A stretch of 33,167 nt of DNA from Alphaproteobacteria bacterium (GTDB lineage Bacteria > Pseudomonadota > Alphaproteobacteria > Rs-D84). Positions 1-6,598 of this stretch are shown piece after piece. Position numbers and translations under genes: made by a program. How positions within the stretch are numbered: the stretch's first letter is position 1; every line of letters starts with the position of its first letter. The stretch covers positions 1-33,167 of the forward strand of contig JAFYXG010000016.1 of assembly GCA_017546265.1 (NCBI GenBank), written 5' to 3'. Under the pieces are notes generated by a model that was not told the DNA's origin, searched no databases, and saw only the letters and a program-made list of their open reading frames with translations.

Positions 1-108
1 CAACTGGAACATAGAACCGATACCCTGGAATCCGACTTAAAGATAATCAAGGAATCCCTGTACGAAATACGTGGGGACGTAAAAATCTTAATCAAAGGGG
101 CAAACTGA
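1..108 (+). CDS. Partial coiled-coil phage protein (3' end only)
   Basis: The window opens inside a reading frame that stays open for 35 codons and ends in TGA at 106-108. The residues are charged and heptad-like (LESDLKIIKESLYEIRGDVK), so a coiled coil is likely. The stop codon overlaps the ATG of the next gene (TGATG), which indicates translational coupling in a phage-type operon. Small coiled-coil proteins of this kind often precede holins in lysis cassettes, in the manner of XhlA, but the N-terminus is outside the window and the family is not identifiable. Confidence 0.55.
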   Translation, partial: QLEHRTDTLESDLKIIKESLYEIRGDVKILIKGAN

Positions 109-314
109 TGAAAAACGCAATCATATACATAGCCAAGATATTTAGTGACAAGAACGGGAACCCATCTGCGAAACGATATGCCTGTGCATTATTCGGCATA
201 ACGGCAGTCGTGCTGGCAGCATGTGGATTCGGGGTTGAAATAGTCGCACTGTTCGTGGCGGCAGCACTGGGGGAAAACATAACAAGTTTATTCGAAAGAA
301 AGGAAAAGAAATGA
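108..314 (+). CDS. Holin-like small membrane protein
   Basis: This 68-aa protein has a hydrophobic stretch at about residues 26-58 that can form one long or two short membrane helices. It is flanked by a basic N-terminal part (KRYACA) and ends in a charged tail (FERKEKK). Size, topology and position directly before an endolysin-like gene fit a phage holin, which would permeabilise the inner membrane at the end of the lytic cycle. Its start overlaps the upstream stop, and its TGA overlaps the next ATG (ATGA at 311-314). The role is inferred from context; I do not recognise a specific holin family. Confidence 0.55.
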   Translation: MKNAIIYIAKIFSDKNGNPSAKRYACALFGITAVVLAACGFGVEIVALFVAAALGENITSLFERKEKK

Positions 315-721
315 AACGCAAAGCACCAAGGGGAATAAGAAACAACAATCCAGGGAACATAAGATACACCGGCACACAATGGGCCGGTTTATCTTTGCCA
401 CCATCGGACGGCGAGTTTTGCATATTTACCGAACCAAAATGGGGCATACGTGCGCTGGCCAGGGTCTTGAAAGTATACCAGACCAAATACGGCATCTGCA
501 CGGTATCAGGCATAATCAGACGATGGGCTCCATCATTTGAGAATGACACCGCAGCGTATGTCAAAAGCGTGTGCCACCAAACCGGCTTTGGGTCCGGATC
601 GGAACTGAACCTGTTTGACAACGACACAATGCTGGAACTGGTAAAGGCCATCATTCAGCACGAAAACGGCCAGATGCCATACACCAAAGAACAACTGTTA
701 GAGGGCATACGATGCGCATAA
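311..721 (+). CDS. Phage endolysin / lysozyme-like protein (RNNNPGNIR family)
   Basis: The 136-aa product begins with the hallmark RGIRNNNPGNIRYTG-x-QWAGL block (residues about 7-27) found in phage virion or lysozyme-like proteins that cleave peptidoglycan. A conserved F-x3-KWGIRALARVL segment and a C-terminal helical part with VKAIIQHENG follow. There is no signal peptide, so export would depend on the upstream holin-like protein. The length is normal for this family. It is tightly coupled to its neighbours, overlapping both by a few bases. The exact bond cleaved cannot be assigned from the sequence. Confidence 0.7.
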   Translation: MKRKAPRGIRNNNPGNIRYTGTQWAGLSLPPSDGEFCIFTEPKWGIRALARVLKVYQTKYGICTVSGIIRRWAPSFENDTAAYVKSVCHQTGFGSGSELNLFDNDTMLELVKAIIQHENGQMPYTKEQLLEGIRCA

Positions 722-933
722 AAGAATACTGGAACAAATACAAAGCATACATAATCGCCGGTGCGGTTGCGCTGGCTTATTTAATCGGCATAAAGAAAGG
801 AAAGACCAATGAAAAAGCACGCCAGACTAAGACGGTTTTACAGAACGTACAAAGGGCTAATAAAGCTAGGGATTCTGTTGCTAATAATCCTGATGTTGTG
901 CAGCGGTTGCACAAAAAATATAACAGGCGGTGA
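712..933 (+). CDS. Inner-membrane spanin-like (Rz-like) protein
   Basis: This 73-aa protein has one membrane segment at about residues 13-27 (YIIAGAVALAYLIGI). A strongly charged helical region (KGKTNEKARQTKTVLQNVQRANKARDSV) follows, as in phage i-spanins, which are anchored in the inner membrane and extend into the periplasm. It overlaps the endolysin-like gene by 10 bases, and a second reading frame is largely nested inside it, the classic Rz/Rz1 layout. It is shorter than lambda Rz (153 aa), so the assignment rests on topology and arrangement. Confidence 0.5.
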   Translation: MRIKEYWNKYKAYIIAGAVALAYLIGIKKGKTNEKARQTKTVLQNVQRANKARDSVANNPDVVQRLHKKYNRR

Positions 934-1042
934 TTACTGCCTGTTATATCGTCCAATCTATGCTGACTACACCAACGACACAGCTGAAACCATAGAACAA
1001 ATCGATGCAAACAACATCGTCTATGACCGCCTGTGCGACTAA
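809..1042 (+). CDS. Outer-membrane spanin-like (Rz1-like) lipoprotein, nested
   Basis: The 77-aa frame starts inside the Rz-like gene in another frame and extends beyond it. It has a basic start, a hydrophobic core (LGILLLIILML) and a CSGC sequence at residues 31-34 that could be a lipobox, although the -3 residue is Cys and not the usual Leu. The mature part (GDYCLLYRPIYADYTNDTAETIEQIDANN) resembles a short conserved protein of many phages with the pattern DYC-L-x-P-I-Y and later Q-ID-x-NN. A preceding GGAAAG serves as ribosome binding site. I infer an o-spanin role in disrupting the outer membrane. Confidence 0.55.
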   Translation: MKKHARLRRFYRTYKGLIKLGILLLIILMLCSGCTKNITGGDYCLLYRPIYADYTNDTAETIEQIDANNIVYDRLCD

Positions 1043-1045
1043 TAA

Positions 1046-1076
1046 AAAAACCTGTGAAGATCACAGGTTTTATTTT
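1046..1076. terminator. Bidirectional terminator ending the lysis cassette
   Basis: A hairpin with stem CCTGTGA/TCACAGG (loop AGA) is flanked by A-tracts on one side and T-tracts on the other. It can therefore stop the plus-strand phage operon and the converging minus-strand lipoprotein gene. Confidence 0.85.
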
Positions 1077-2158
1077 TAATTACAAACTTCAACCGCATAA
1101 TATTGGTTATAGTCCATAAATTCTGGTGCGCCACAGTATAAGCGATAGTGACAGTCCTTGTTCTCCCAACCCAGCTTTTCCATTGTACTGTATGGAATAA
1201 TGTTTAACAAACAGTAACCGGCTTTTGCATAGGAATTAGGATTGAATACGGACAGGAATTTGGCATTTTTTGTCTTGTTTGCAATCTTTAACAAAGCTTC
1301 AGATTCTGGCAGACGGATCAAAAAATCACCCTGATCACCAGTCGTTAATACAGGATCACATTCTTCACCACACTCAAGCATCGCATCATGGATTGTCTGC
1401 GAGTCATTTAATCCTGCCTCATCAATATACTTAAACAGCCTATCAACAACTTCGCAGGCATCCTTTTCATGTTCTTCCAGTCTACCATCGTTTGAATAAA
1501 GGCGCATGTTTGAATAATCCCAATTTGAACTAATCTTCAATGCTTCCTCAGCTGTCAGATAATGATGCCCACTATGGAATATGTATAAACGATCGCATTC
1601 TTCATTATCACAATATACTTTATCGACAATGGTAGTTATACATTTTTCAATTTTGTTTGGCATTTTATAGTCATGGTTCCAAGGTGCATTTGCGGACCAA
1701 TTGTCACCAATATACTCTTTCTTTGTCGGCGTGCATGAATGTCCCATATTAAATCTTTTGCCATCATGTAGCGTATATTCTCCATCAAAATGCAGGTCGA
1801 ATTGCAGAATGGTTTTGCTGCCAATATCACCATAGAAACTAAATGTGGCTAAACGATCTGTGTCTGGGAAAATACCTTCATAGTCCACAGAAACACGACC
1901 AAACTCGCCCATGGATTTTTCTTCCTTGCTTTTATAAAAGGTGGATTCCTTACCATTAACGACAAGAACAGCATGATCATTGTATGCTTTAACATCAACC
2001 AGTACAGGGACTTGATTCTTATAATCTTCGTCAGTGCGCAACATGGAAACTGGTTTTTGCCAATCCTTGTTCATACGACATTCTAATTCAATAGATGTTG
2101 TTGGTTTGTCACAAGCTGTCAAAGCCAAGACAGGTAAAAGTAGTAAAGTTTTTTTCAT
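1076..2158 (-). CDS. Uncharacterised secreted lipoprotein (prophage cargo)
   Basis: The 360-aa product has a clear lipoprotein signal peptide, MKKTLLLLPVLALTAC, with a lipobox LTAC and the modified Cys at residue 16. The mature chain is rich in Cys, Asp, Glu and Tyr, including paired cysteines such as CDNEECD and CGEECD. This suggests a disulfide-stabilised periplasmic or surface protein. No enzyme motif is visible and I do not recognise the family. An AGGAG site precedes the ATG. Its position beside a prophage lysis cassette and in the opposite direction is typical of lysogenic-conversion (moron) genes. A promoter at 2397-2425 and a structured leader with an attenuator-like terminator lie upstream. 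Confidence 0.75.
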   Translation of the reverse strand: MKKTLLLLPVLALTACDKPTTSIELECRMNKDWQKPVSMLRTDEDYKNQVPVLVDVKAYNDHAVLVVNGKESTFYKSKEEKSMGEFGRVSVDYEGIFPDTDRLATFSFYGDIGSKTILQFDLHFDGEYTLHDGKRFNMGHSCTPTKKEYIGDNWSANAPWNHDYKMPNKIEKCITTIVDKVYCDNEECDRLYIFHSGHHYLTAEEALKISSNWDYSNMRLYSNDGRLEEHEKDACEVVDRLFKYIDEAGLNDSQTIHDAMLECGEECDPVLTTGDQGDFLIRLPESEALLKIANKTKNAKFLSVFNPNSYAKAGYCLLNIIPYSTMEKLGWENKDCHYRLYCGAPEFMDYNQYYAVEVCN

Positions 2159-2175
2159 AGAATTCTCCTAGTTTA

Positions 2176-2205
2176 AGAAAAGACCGCCCAAGAAATAAGG
2201 CGGCC
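2176..2205 (-). terminator. Attenuator terminator in leader L1
   Basis: The minus-strand hairpin GGCCGCC ... GGCGGTC is followed directly by TTTTCTT, about 20 nt before the lipoprotein ATG. Being between promoter and gene, it acts as an intrinsic attenuator and not as the end of an upstream gene. Confidence 0.65.
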
Positions 2206-2293
2206 GGGGTGTTCCTAATCACTAAATTACTGATTCTGCGGTCTTCCGGAAATCCGTTTTATATAACCAACAGCACCCCGACCAAAATCAGGG
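2182..2293 (-). promoter_or_regulatory. Structured leader L1 with exclusive antiterminator and terminator
   Basis: Read on the minus strand, GGTCGGGGTG (2283-2274) pairs over 10 bp with CACCCCGGCC (2211-2202). The 3' arm of that helix shares 2202-2205 with the 5' arm of the terminator hairpin (2205-2199 with 2188-2182), so only one can form. An upstream CCCTGA (2293-2288) can instead pair with TCGGGG (2281-2276), giving a third switch state. Between the arms are small hairpins including CTGTT/AACGG. Two G-U pairs in the helices would be A-C mismatches on the other strand, which supports the minus strand as the RNA. A homologous element precedes the next gene. Confidence 0.6.
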
Positions 2294-2396
2294 ATGATAA
2301 CGGCGCAAAAACACCGATAACATCAATTAACGATGCTTTCGCACCGAATTTAGTGGACTAGGAAAGTCCCGAACCCAATCTCTTGGATTCTATCCT

Positions 2397-2425
2397 ATTC
2401 TATCACAAAAATTGACTGATTTCAA
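2397..2425 (-). promoter_or_regulatory. Promoter for leader L1 and lipoprotein
   Basis: The minus strand carries TTGAAA (2425-2420), a 17-bp spacer and TAGAAT (2402-2397). Transcription would start near 2390 and yield a leader of about 230 nt before the lipoprotein start codon. Confidence 0.5.
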
Positions 2426-2449
2426 ATGTCGGTTGTATAGTATGCTACA

Positions 2450-2968
2450 TCACTGCTTATATAAATCCCATAGGTACTCAAACCTCTCAGAATATGTGGG
2501 GCCAAACGCATCCAAGAAAATACAATTTTCCGCATTTTGCTGTTTGGCGTTCTTAGTCCAGTTATAGGAACCAGTAACAATTCGTTTGCCATCAAAAACC
2601 GCAAACTTATTGTGCTGTTGGCGATGTCCTTTGTTCTTGCGAACCGGAATGCCAGCCGCCGCCAGTTCATCCACCTGTGAATATTTGTTCCCAGCCATCG
2701 TTCTGTCGGTAGCAATGCGAATCTTTGCACCACGTATATGTGCAGATATTATGGATTTTGCAACAGGGACACTGGTAATAGAATAAACGGCAATGTCAAT
2801 CTTATTGGCCTTGTTGATTTCTGCAATGATATGTTCTTCACATTCAGGACCAGGGGCAAAATATACCTCGCCACCTGTAATTTCATAACGTACCGGTTCA
2901 CGTCTGCCCATCCAGAATCCTAGCAGAACCAATGCCGGCAATACCAATAGAATGCTCCTATCCTTCAT
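2450..2968 (-). CDS. Membrane-anchored phospholipase D-type nuclease
   Basis: The 172-aa protein contains one complete HKD motif, HNKFAVFDGKRIVTGSYN, which matches H-x-K-x4-D-x6-G-S-x-N of the PLD superfamily. Single-motif members of this size, such as the Nuc endonuclease, dimerise to build one active site and cleave DNA phosphodiesters. An N-terminal hydrophobic segment (about residues 5-20) acts as signal peptide or anchor, so it probably works in the periplasm. I chose the ATG at 2968 because a GGGGG ribosome site precedes it. An upstream start at 2992 would lie in the attenuator hairpin. The gene is minus-strand cargo beside the prophage and has the same leader type as the lipoprotein gene. 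Confidence 0.8.
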   Translation of the reverse strand: MKDRSILLVLPALVLLGFWMGRREPVRYEITGGEVYFAPGPECEEHIIAEINKANKIDIAVYSITSVPVAKSIISAHIRGAKIRIATDRTMAGNKYSQVDELAAAGIPVRKNKGHRQQHNKFAVFDGKRIVTGSYNWTKNAKQQNAENCIFLDAFGPTYSERFEYLWDLYKQ

Positions 2969-2980
2969 GTAACCCCCAAA

Positions 2981-3007
2981 GTAAAAGACCACTCAAAAAG
3001 AGTGGTC
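2981..3007 (-). terminator. Attenuator terminator in leader L2
   Basis: A perfect 8-bp minus-strand hairpin GACCACTC-TTTTT-GAGTGGTC is followed by TTTTAC. It lies about 15 nt upstream of the PLD gene ATG and downstream of its presumed promoter. Confidence 0.7.
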
Positions 3008-3093
3008 GGGAGTTCATAGGTTCAAGAACAGAACTCTGTTGCCTTTGGGACAAGCCCTGTTGTATAGCAACAGCATCCCGACCAAGGTCGGGA
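2983..3093 (-). promoter_or_regulatory. Structured leader L2, paralogue of L1
   Basis: On the minus strand TGGTCGGGA (3084-3076) pairs perfectly with TCCCGACCA (3011-3003). The latter shares 3003-3007 with the 5' arm of the terminator GACCACTC/GAGTGGTC. An upstream TCCCGACC (3093-3086) can also pair with GGTCGGGA (3083-3076), giving the same three-state design as L1. The block GGTCGGGRTGCTGTTG and an adjacent hairpin with TATA in its loop (CTGTTG/CAACAG here) are shared with L1, while the helices differ by compensating changes. It precedes the PLD nuclease. Confidence 0.6.
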
Positions 3094-3134
3094 CATTATC
3101 AGTTAAGGTTCTTGGGCTATGACACCCGTTCACA

Positions 3135-3164
3135 CTTATAATGCCTCTGTGCAATCACTGCACA
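3135..3164 (-). promoter_or_regulatory. Probable promoter and operator palindrome of leader L2
   Basis: The minus strand has a -10-like TATAAG (3140-3135). The -35 zone is covered by a palindrome TGTGCA-ATCAC-TGCACA (3148-3164), which looks like a repressor operator. No good -35 hexamer is visible, so the promoter is tentative. Confidence 0.4.
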
Positions 3165-3215
3165 AAACTATTCTACATAAAAATAAAACAAAATCAACAA
3201 ATGTTATATTACTAG

Positions 3216-4169
3216 CTACAACAGATCATTGAGCAGGTTCATGCATTTGATTTTTTGTTGCATATTTGCACGACCGTAAACATTTAATGTAAACGATACA
3301 TTTTTATGCCCAAGAATTTCAGATAAAGATTTAATATCAAAATCAGGAATCTCTATGGCACGAACCGCAAACGTGTGTCTGATTTCATGAAACTTTACAG
3401 TGCGTAGGTTGTGCCGTTTCAGGAAACGAGCAAAGAATTGACGATAGGTCCTAGGTTCCGTTGGTTTTATTTTGCCCGTCAGGAAATACTGATTTGGATT
3501 GTCGGAATAGTATTTCTTGATAATGTTTATAAGCAAGGACGGCACAGGGATAGTACGTGCAGAACTAGCAGTTTTTGGCGCACCAATGTGGACATAGGAC
3601 GTGCCTTTGGTCTTGTCATAAATGCGCTGAACTGTGCGCTGGATTGTGATGGTTTTATCAATCAATGAAATATCACGCATCTGCAGGCCGCACAGTTCAC
3701 CAATTCGGATGCCCGTAAATAACGCAACCAGCACCCCAGCAGTGCGGCGGTTCATTTTTATGTAGATACACTGGATTAAAGCTAGCTCCTCGTCCTTGGA
3801 CAAAGCTATGACACGTTTTATAGAGAAATCCCTTGGGTATTCGATCAAGTCCCAGTTCAACATTGGGATTATCTGCTCCTTATACGCATACAGTAAGCAT
3901 AGACGAAGAACCAGAATCACATCTCGGATAGTTTTAACGGTAAGACCTCCAGACTTATCCAATCGCCCCTCATTGTGCAGCAGAGTGATATAGGATTGAA
4001 TATCCGACTCAGTTATGCTGCCTATCTTTTGCCGGCCAAAATGGGGGACAAGATGATTCTCTGCTATCAGCATAAAGCTGGCATAGGTTGATGGGGTAAT
4101 CATAGGCAGTTTCTGGACCAGCCACGCATTGACCAAGGTTTTGAATTGACTATTTGATGTTAGTTTCAT
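3216..4169 (-). CDS. Tyrosine recombinase, likely hsdS inversion enzyme
   Basis: The 317-aa protein has an N-terminal SAM-like core-binding domain (about residues 8-100). Its C-terminal catalytic domain has the full tyrosine-recombinase set: Arg155 (TGIRIGEL), Lys199 (APKTASS), His261 and Arg264 (HEIRH), His288 (LGHKN) and Tyr298 (NVYGR). It would cut and rejoin DNA through a phosphotyrosine intermediate. It lies directly beside a silent hsdS cassette and the outermost inverted repeat. Dedicated recombinases are known to sit next to inverting type I hsdS genes in this way. Phage integrase is the alternative, given the nearby prophage end. The SD (AAGGAG) lies in an inverted repeat at 4173-4206. 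Confidence 0.85.
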   Translation of the reverse strand: MKLTSNSQFKTLVNAWLVQKLPMITPSTYASFMLIAENHLVPHFGRQKIGSITESDIQSYITLLHNEGRLDKSGGLTVKTIRDVILVLRLCLLYAYKEQIIPMLNWDLIEYPRDFSIKRVIALSKDEELALIQCIYIKMNRRTAGVLVALFTGIRIGELCGLQMRDISLIDKTITIQRTVQRIYDKTKGTSYVHIGAPKTASSARTIPVPSLLINIIKKYYSDNPNQYFLTGKIKPTEPRTYRQFFARFLKRHNLRTVKFHEIRHTFAVRAIEIPDFDIKSLSEILGHKNVSFTLNVYGRANMQQKIKCMNLLNDLL

Positions 4170-4172
4170 TGT

Positions 4173-4206
4173 ACATACTCCTTTGTTTGTTAGTACAGGA
4201 GTATGT
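4173..4206 (-). promoter_or_regulatory. Inverted repeat covering recombinase ribosome binding site
   Basis: Perfect 10-bp arms ACATACTCCT and AGGAGTATGT are separated by 14 nt. In the minus-strand transcript the 3' arm contains the AGGAG SD 8 nt before the recombinase ATG at 4169. The hairpin would hide the SD, or the repeat may be a protein-binding operator. Confidence 0.55.
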
Positions 4207-4235
4207 TTGAGAAGAAATTCCCTAAAAACAAACCG

Positions 4236-4281
4236 CTAGTATCGGTCTTGAACCGCCCCTCCGGTTCCCAGGTTTTGAGGG
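4236..4281. repeat. 5' hsdS inverted repeat, copy in silent cassette S1
   Basis: These 46 bp are identical to the reverse complement of 7666-7711 in the active hsdS. They encode the shared N-terminal SIGLEPPLRFPGFEG segment. Recombination between the two copies would swap the entire S1 cassette into the expressed gene. Confidence 0.9.
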
Positions 4282-5395
4282 AGATTGGCTACCAACAACG
4301 ATTGGTGAGATATGCGATTTTCAGAATGGGAAAGCCCATGAGAAAGATGTGGATGAGTTTGGCAAATTTATAATTGTAAATTCTAAATTCATTTCCTCAG
4401 ATGGCACGATTACCAAATATTCAAACAAGCAAATTTGTCCGCTTTATAAAAACGATATTGTCATGGTTATGAGTGACGTTCCAAAAGGTAAAGCAATAGC
4501 AAAATGCATGCTTATTGACACAGATAATAAGTATACACTAAATCAAAGAATATGCTCATTAAGAGCCAAAGAAACTCCTTTCTTTTATTTGTTGCAAATC
4601 AATAGAAATGATTATTTCCTGAAATTTGATGACGGAGTAAAACAAACTAATCTTCGTAAGGAAGACATATTGTCTTGTCCGATATATGAGACAATGCCGC
4701 AAGAACAACAAAAGATAGCTGACTTTCTGTCCCTGGTGGACGAACTTATTGAAAAACAGCGACAGCTTGTCGAGGTCTTGAAGAGATATAAAAGAGGATG
4801 TTTTATATATGCATATGGCCAGTATCCAACAAACAATTATTGCATAAAAGATCTTGGAAAAATGCTCTCCACAGGGACATTATCCAAAGACGATATTATC
4901 ACCGATGGCAAGCATCCTTGCATCTTATATGGAGAGCTATTTACACGCTATGCAGAAATAATTGTTGTGGTAGATAGCCGAACAAATAAGATGCCAACAT
5001 GTATGGGAAAGCCCAATGATATCTTATTTCCAACATCTACAACAGTTGATGCTCTTTCACTGATTGCACCGTCCGCCCTTAGAGTAGATGATGTTTCTCT
5101 TGGGGGGGATATGTTTGTTATTAGAATCAACGAAAACCATGATAACAGGTTTGTCAGCTATTTGATAAATTATCTTTGTAAAAATTCATTGGCTAAATAT
5201 GCCCAGGGGACAACAATTATACATTTGCATTATACTGACATTATGAACCATGTTTTAACATTGCCGCAAAAAGCCATTCAACAAAAGATTGCGGATTTTA
5301 TGGACGAACTTGAACAAACAATAATAAAGGAAGACAAAATCCTTGCAAGATTATTGACAACAAAATCTGCTCTATTACAACAAATGTTCATATAA
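4238..5395 (+). CDS. hsdS: Silent hsdS cassette S1 (specificity subunit without start)
   Basis: Homology to the active HsdS begins at codon AGT 4238 (SIGLEPPLRFPGFEG) and runs to TAA at 5395. There is no ATG, because an in-frame stop lies at 4223 just upstream. The first possible start, a GTG at 4349, would cut off the N-terminal part. The cassette therefore stores two target recognition domains, about 4282-4700 and 4800-5300. They are joined by the conserved central helix QQKIADFLSLVDELIEKQRQLVEVLKRYKRG and closed by a C-terminal repeat ending LLQQMFI. It becomes expressed only after inversion into the minus-strand hsdS position. A terminator follows. Confidence 0.85.
   Translation, partial: SIGLEPPLRFPGFEGDWLPTTIGEICDFQNGKAHEKDVDEFGKFIIVNSKFISSDGTITKYSNKQICPLYKNDIVMVMSDVPKGKAIAKCMLIDTDNKYTLNQRICSLRAKETPFFYLLQINRNDYFLKFDDGVKQTNLRKEDILSCPIYETMPQEQQKIADFLSLVDELIEKQRQLVEVLKRYKRGCFIYAYGQYPTNNYCIKDLGKMLSTGTLSKDDIITDGKHPCILYGELFTRYAEIIVVVDSRTNKMPTCMGKPNDILFPTSTTVDALSLIAPSALRVDDVSLGGDMFVIRINENHDNRFVSYLINYLCKNSLAKYAQGTTIIHLHYTDIMNHVLTLPQKAIQQKIADFMDELEQTIIKEDKILARLLTTKSALLQQMFI
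4727..4799. repeat. Central hsdS inverted repeat, S1 copy
   Basis: These 73 bp are identical to the reverse complement of 7115-7187. They encode the central coiled-coil spacer between the two recognition domains. Exchange here would swap only the C-terminal recognition domain. Confidence 0.9.
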
Positions 5396-5400
5396 ACACA

Positions 5401-5424
5401 AACGGCAAATAGCCGTTTTTTTTA
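5401..5424 (+). terminator. Terminator after silent cassette S1
   Basis: The hairpin ACGGC-AAATA-GCCGT is followed by eight T residues. It stops plus-strand transcription before cassette S2. Confidence 0.85.
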
Positions 5425-5428
5425 TTAA

Positions 5429-5457
5429 AATTGTTCCTCTTCTATCGGTCTTGAACC
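5429..5457. repeat. 5' hsdS inverted repeat, S2 copy (shorter)
   Basis: This stretch matches the active gene's NxSSSIGLEP coding segment in inverted orientation, with 15 bp perfectly identical (5443-5457, TATCGGTCTTGAACC) and a similar region before it. The shorter identity may make S2 exchange here less frequent than S1 exchange. Confidence 0.75.
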
Positions 5458-6586
5458 TAATTTAAGATTTAGTGAGTTTGATGCCCCATGGAACAAAATT
5501 CCTTTTAGAGAATTGGTGTCCGAGTATAACAATAAAACAAGAGTAGAAGATGAGGATGTGCTACTATCATCAGCTATTGAGGGAGTGTTTCTGAATTCAG
5601 AACTATTTGGACATCAAAGAGGTAGCAGCAATATCGGATACAAAAAGATATCTATGTATACATTGATATTGTCAACGCAGAATCTGCACCTTGGAAATGC
5701 TAATGTTAACACAAGATTTGAACATGGGATGGTTTCTCCTGCTTATAAAACTTATGAAATACGGAATTGTAACAAACAACTATTTTCATTATGGATAAAA
5801 TCAGAAAAAGCCAAACGTTTCTTTTATAATGCAACCACAGTAGGTGCGAGTCAGTGTAGGCGAAATGTAGAATGGGATAGTTTGTATGAGCAAGAGATGA
5901 TACTACCATCTCTGGCTGAACAACAAAAGATAGCTGATTTCCTGTCCCTGGTTGACCAGAGAATTGAAAAGCAGCGACAACTTGTCGAGGTCTTGAAGAG
6001 ATATAAAAGAGGATTGTTATTTGATATCTTTAATAGAAAAATCCAACTTGGCAATAACTCTGCCTGGCGAAGTGTCATGCTATCAGATTGTTGTGCTGGA
6101 TTTGATAATATGCGTAAGCCAATTTCCTCAGAGTTGCGAGAAAAAGGGACTGTGCCATACTATGGTGCAAATGGTGTGCAGGATTATGTTAAAGATTATA
6201 TTTTTGACGGTAACTATGTTTTGCTGGCAGAGGATGGTGGAAGATTTGATGAGTTTTACTCTATGCCAATAGCTCAGTTTATAACTGGAAAATCATGGGT
6301 TAACAATCATGCTCATGTCCTGCAGGCATTAAGAGGATTTGATACAAAGTATATCTACTATGCCCTGGTACATAAAGATATTCGGAAATATATAAATGGC
6401 TCAAGTCGTGCAAAATTAAACCAAGAAGACATGTGGCAAATAAAGATTGACACCCCTTGTTTTGACGTTCAAAAGAAGATTGCCAGCTTTATGACAGTTA
6501 TCGATAATATGATAAAACAACACGAATTTAGACTTGCCAAATTGACTAACCTGAAGAATGCATTTTTACAACAAATGTTTATATAA
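5429..6586 (+). CDS. hsdS: Silent hsdS cassette S2 (specificity subunit without start)
   Basis: The frame with HsdS homology (NCSSSIGLEPNLRFSEF) is open from 5429 after a stop at 5426 and has no ATG. The first alternative start is a TTG at 5513. It encodes two recognition domains different from those of S1 and the active gene, joined by the shared central helix (AEQQKIADFLSLVDQRIEKQRQLVEVLKRYKRG), and ends with LQQMFI. Its last 8 bases overlap the end of the convergent active hsdS within a palindrome. It is probably untranslated and serves as a donor for specificity switching. Confidence 0.83.
   Translation, partial: NCSSSIGLEPNLRFSEFDAPWNKIPFRELVSEYNNKTRVEDEDVLLSSAIEGVFLNSELFGHQRGSSNIGYKKISMYTLILSTQNLHLGNANVNTRFEHGMVSPAYKTYEIRNCNKQLFSLWIKSEKAKRFFYNATTVGASQCRRNVEWDSLYEQEMILPSLAEQQKIADFLSLVDQRIEKQRQLVEVLKRYKRGLLFDIFNRKIQLGNNSAWRSVMLSDCCAGFDNMRKPISSELREKGTVPYYGANGVQDYVKDYIFDGNYVLLAEDGGRFDEFYSMPIAQFITGKSWVNNHAHVLQALRGFDTKYIYYALVHKDIRKYINGSSRAKLNQEDMWQIKIDTPCFDVQKKIASFMTVIDNMIKQHEFRLAKLTNLKNAFLQQMFI
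5981..6019. repeat. Central hsdS inverted repeat, S2 copy
   Basis: These 39 bp are identical to the reverse complement of 7110-7148 in the active hsdS, and partial similarity continues upstream. Confidence 0.88.
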
Positions 6587-6598
6587 ACATCTGTTGTA
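6567..6598. repeat. Palindrome joining the 3' ends of S2 and hsdS
   Basis: A 32-bp near-perfect palindrome (TACAACA-x-ATGTTTAT and its mirror, with one mismatched pair) is formed because both convergent genes end in the same QQMFI codons and share 8 bases. It may be a third crossover point, a transcription barrier, or simply the trace of the inversion history. Confidence 0.8.

Noticed and set aside
2182..3093. The two structured repeats as integron attC sites or a retron RNA
   Set aside because: No R'/R'' core sites (RYYYAAC/GTTRRRY) bound the elements, and there is no integron integrase or reverse transcriptase nearby. T-runs after the last hairpin point to attenuators.
3216..4169. The recombinase as the integrase of the flanking prophage
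   Set aside because: It is possible, but its gene abuts the hsdS inverted repeat and runs in line with the restriction operon, and no att-like direct repeat was seen around the lysis end. Kept as an alternative only.
4238..6586. S1 and S2 as hsdS genes broken by frameshift or truncation
   Set aside because: Both frames are intact over both recognition domains. Only the start region is absent, and exactly at the repeat, which fits silent cassettes and not decay.
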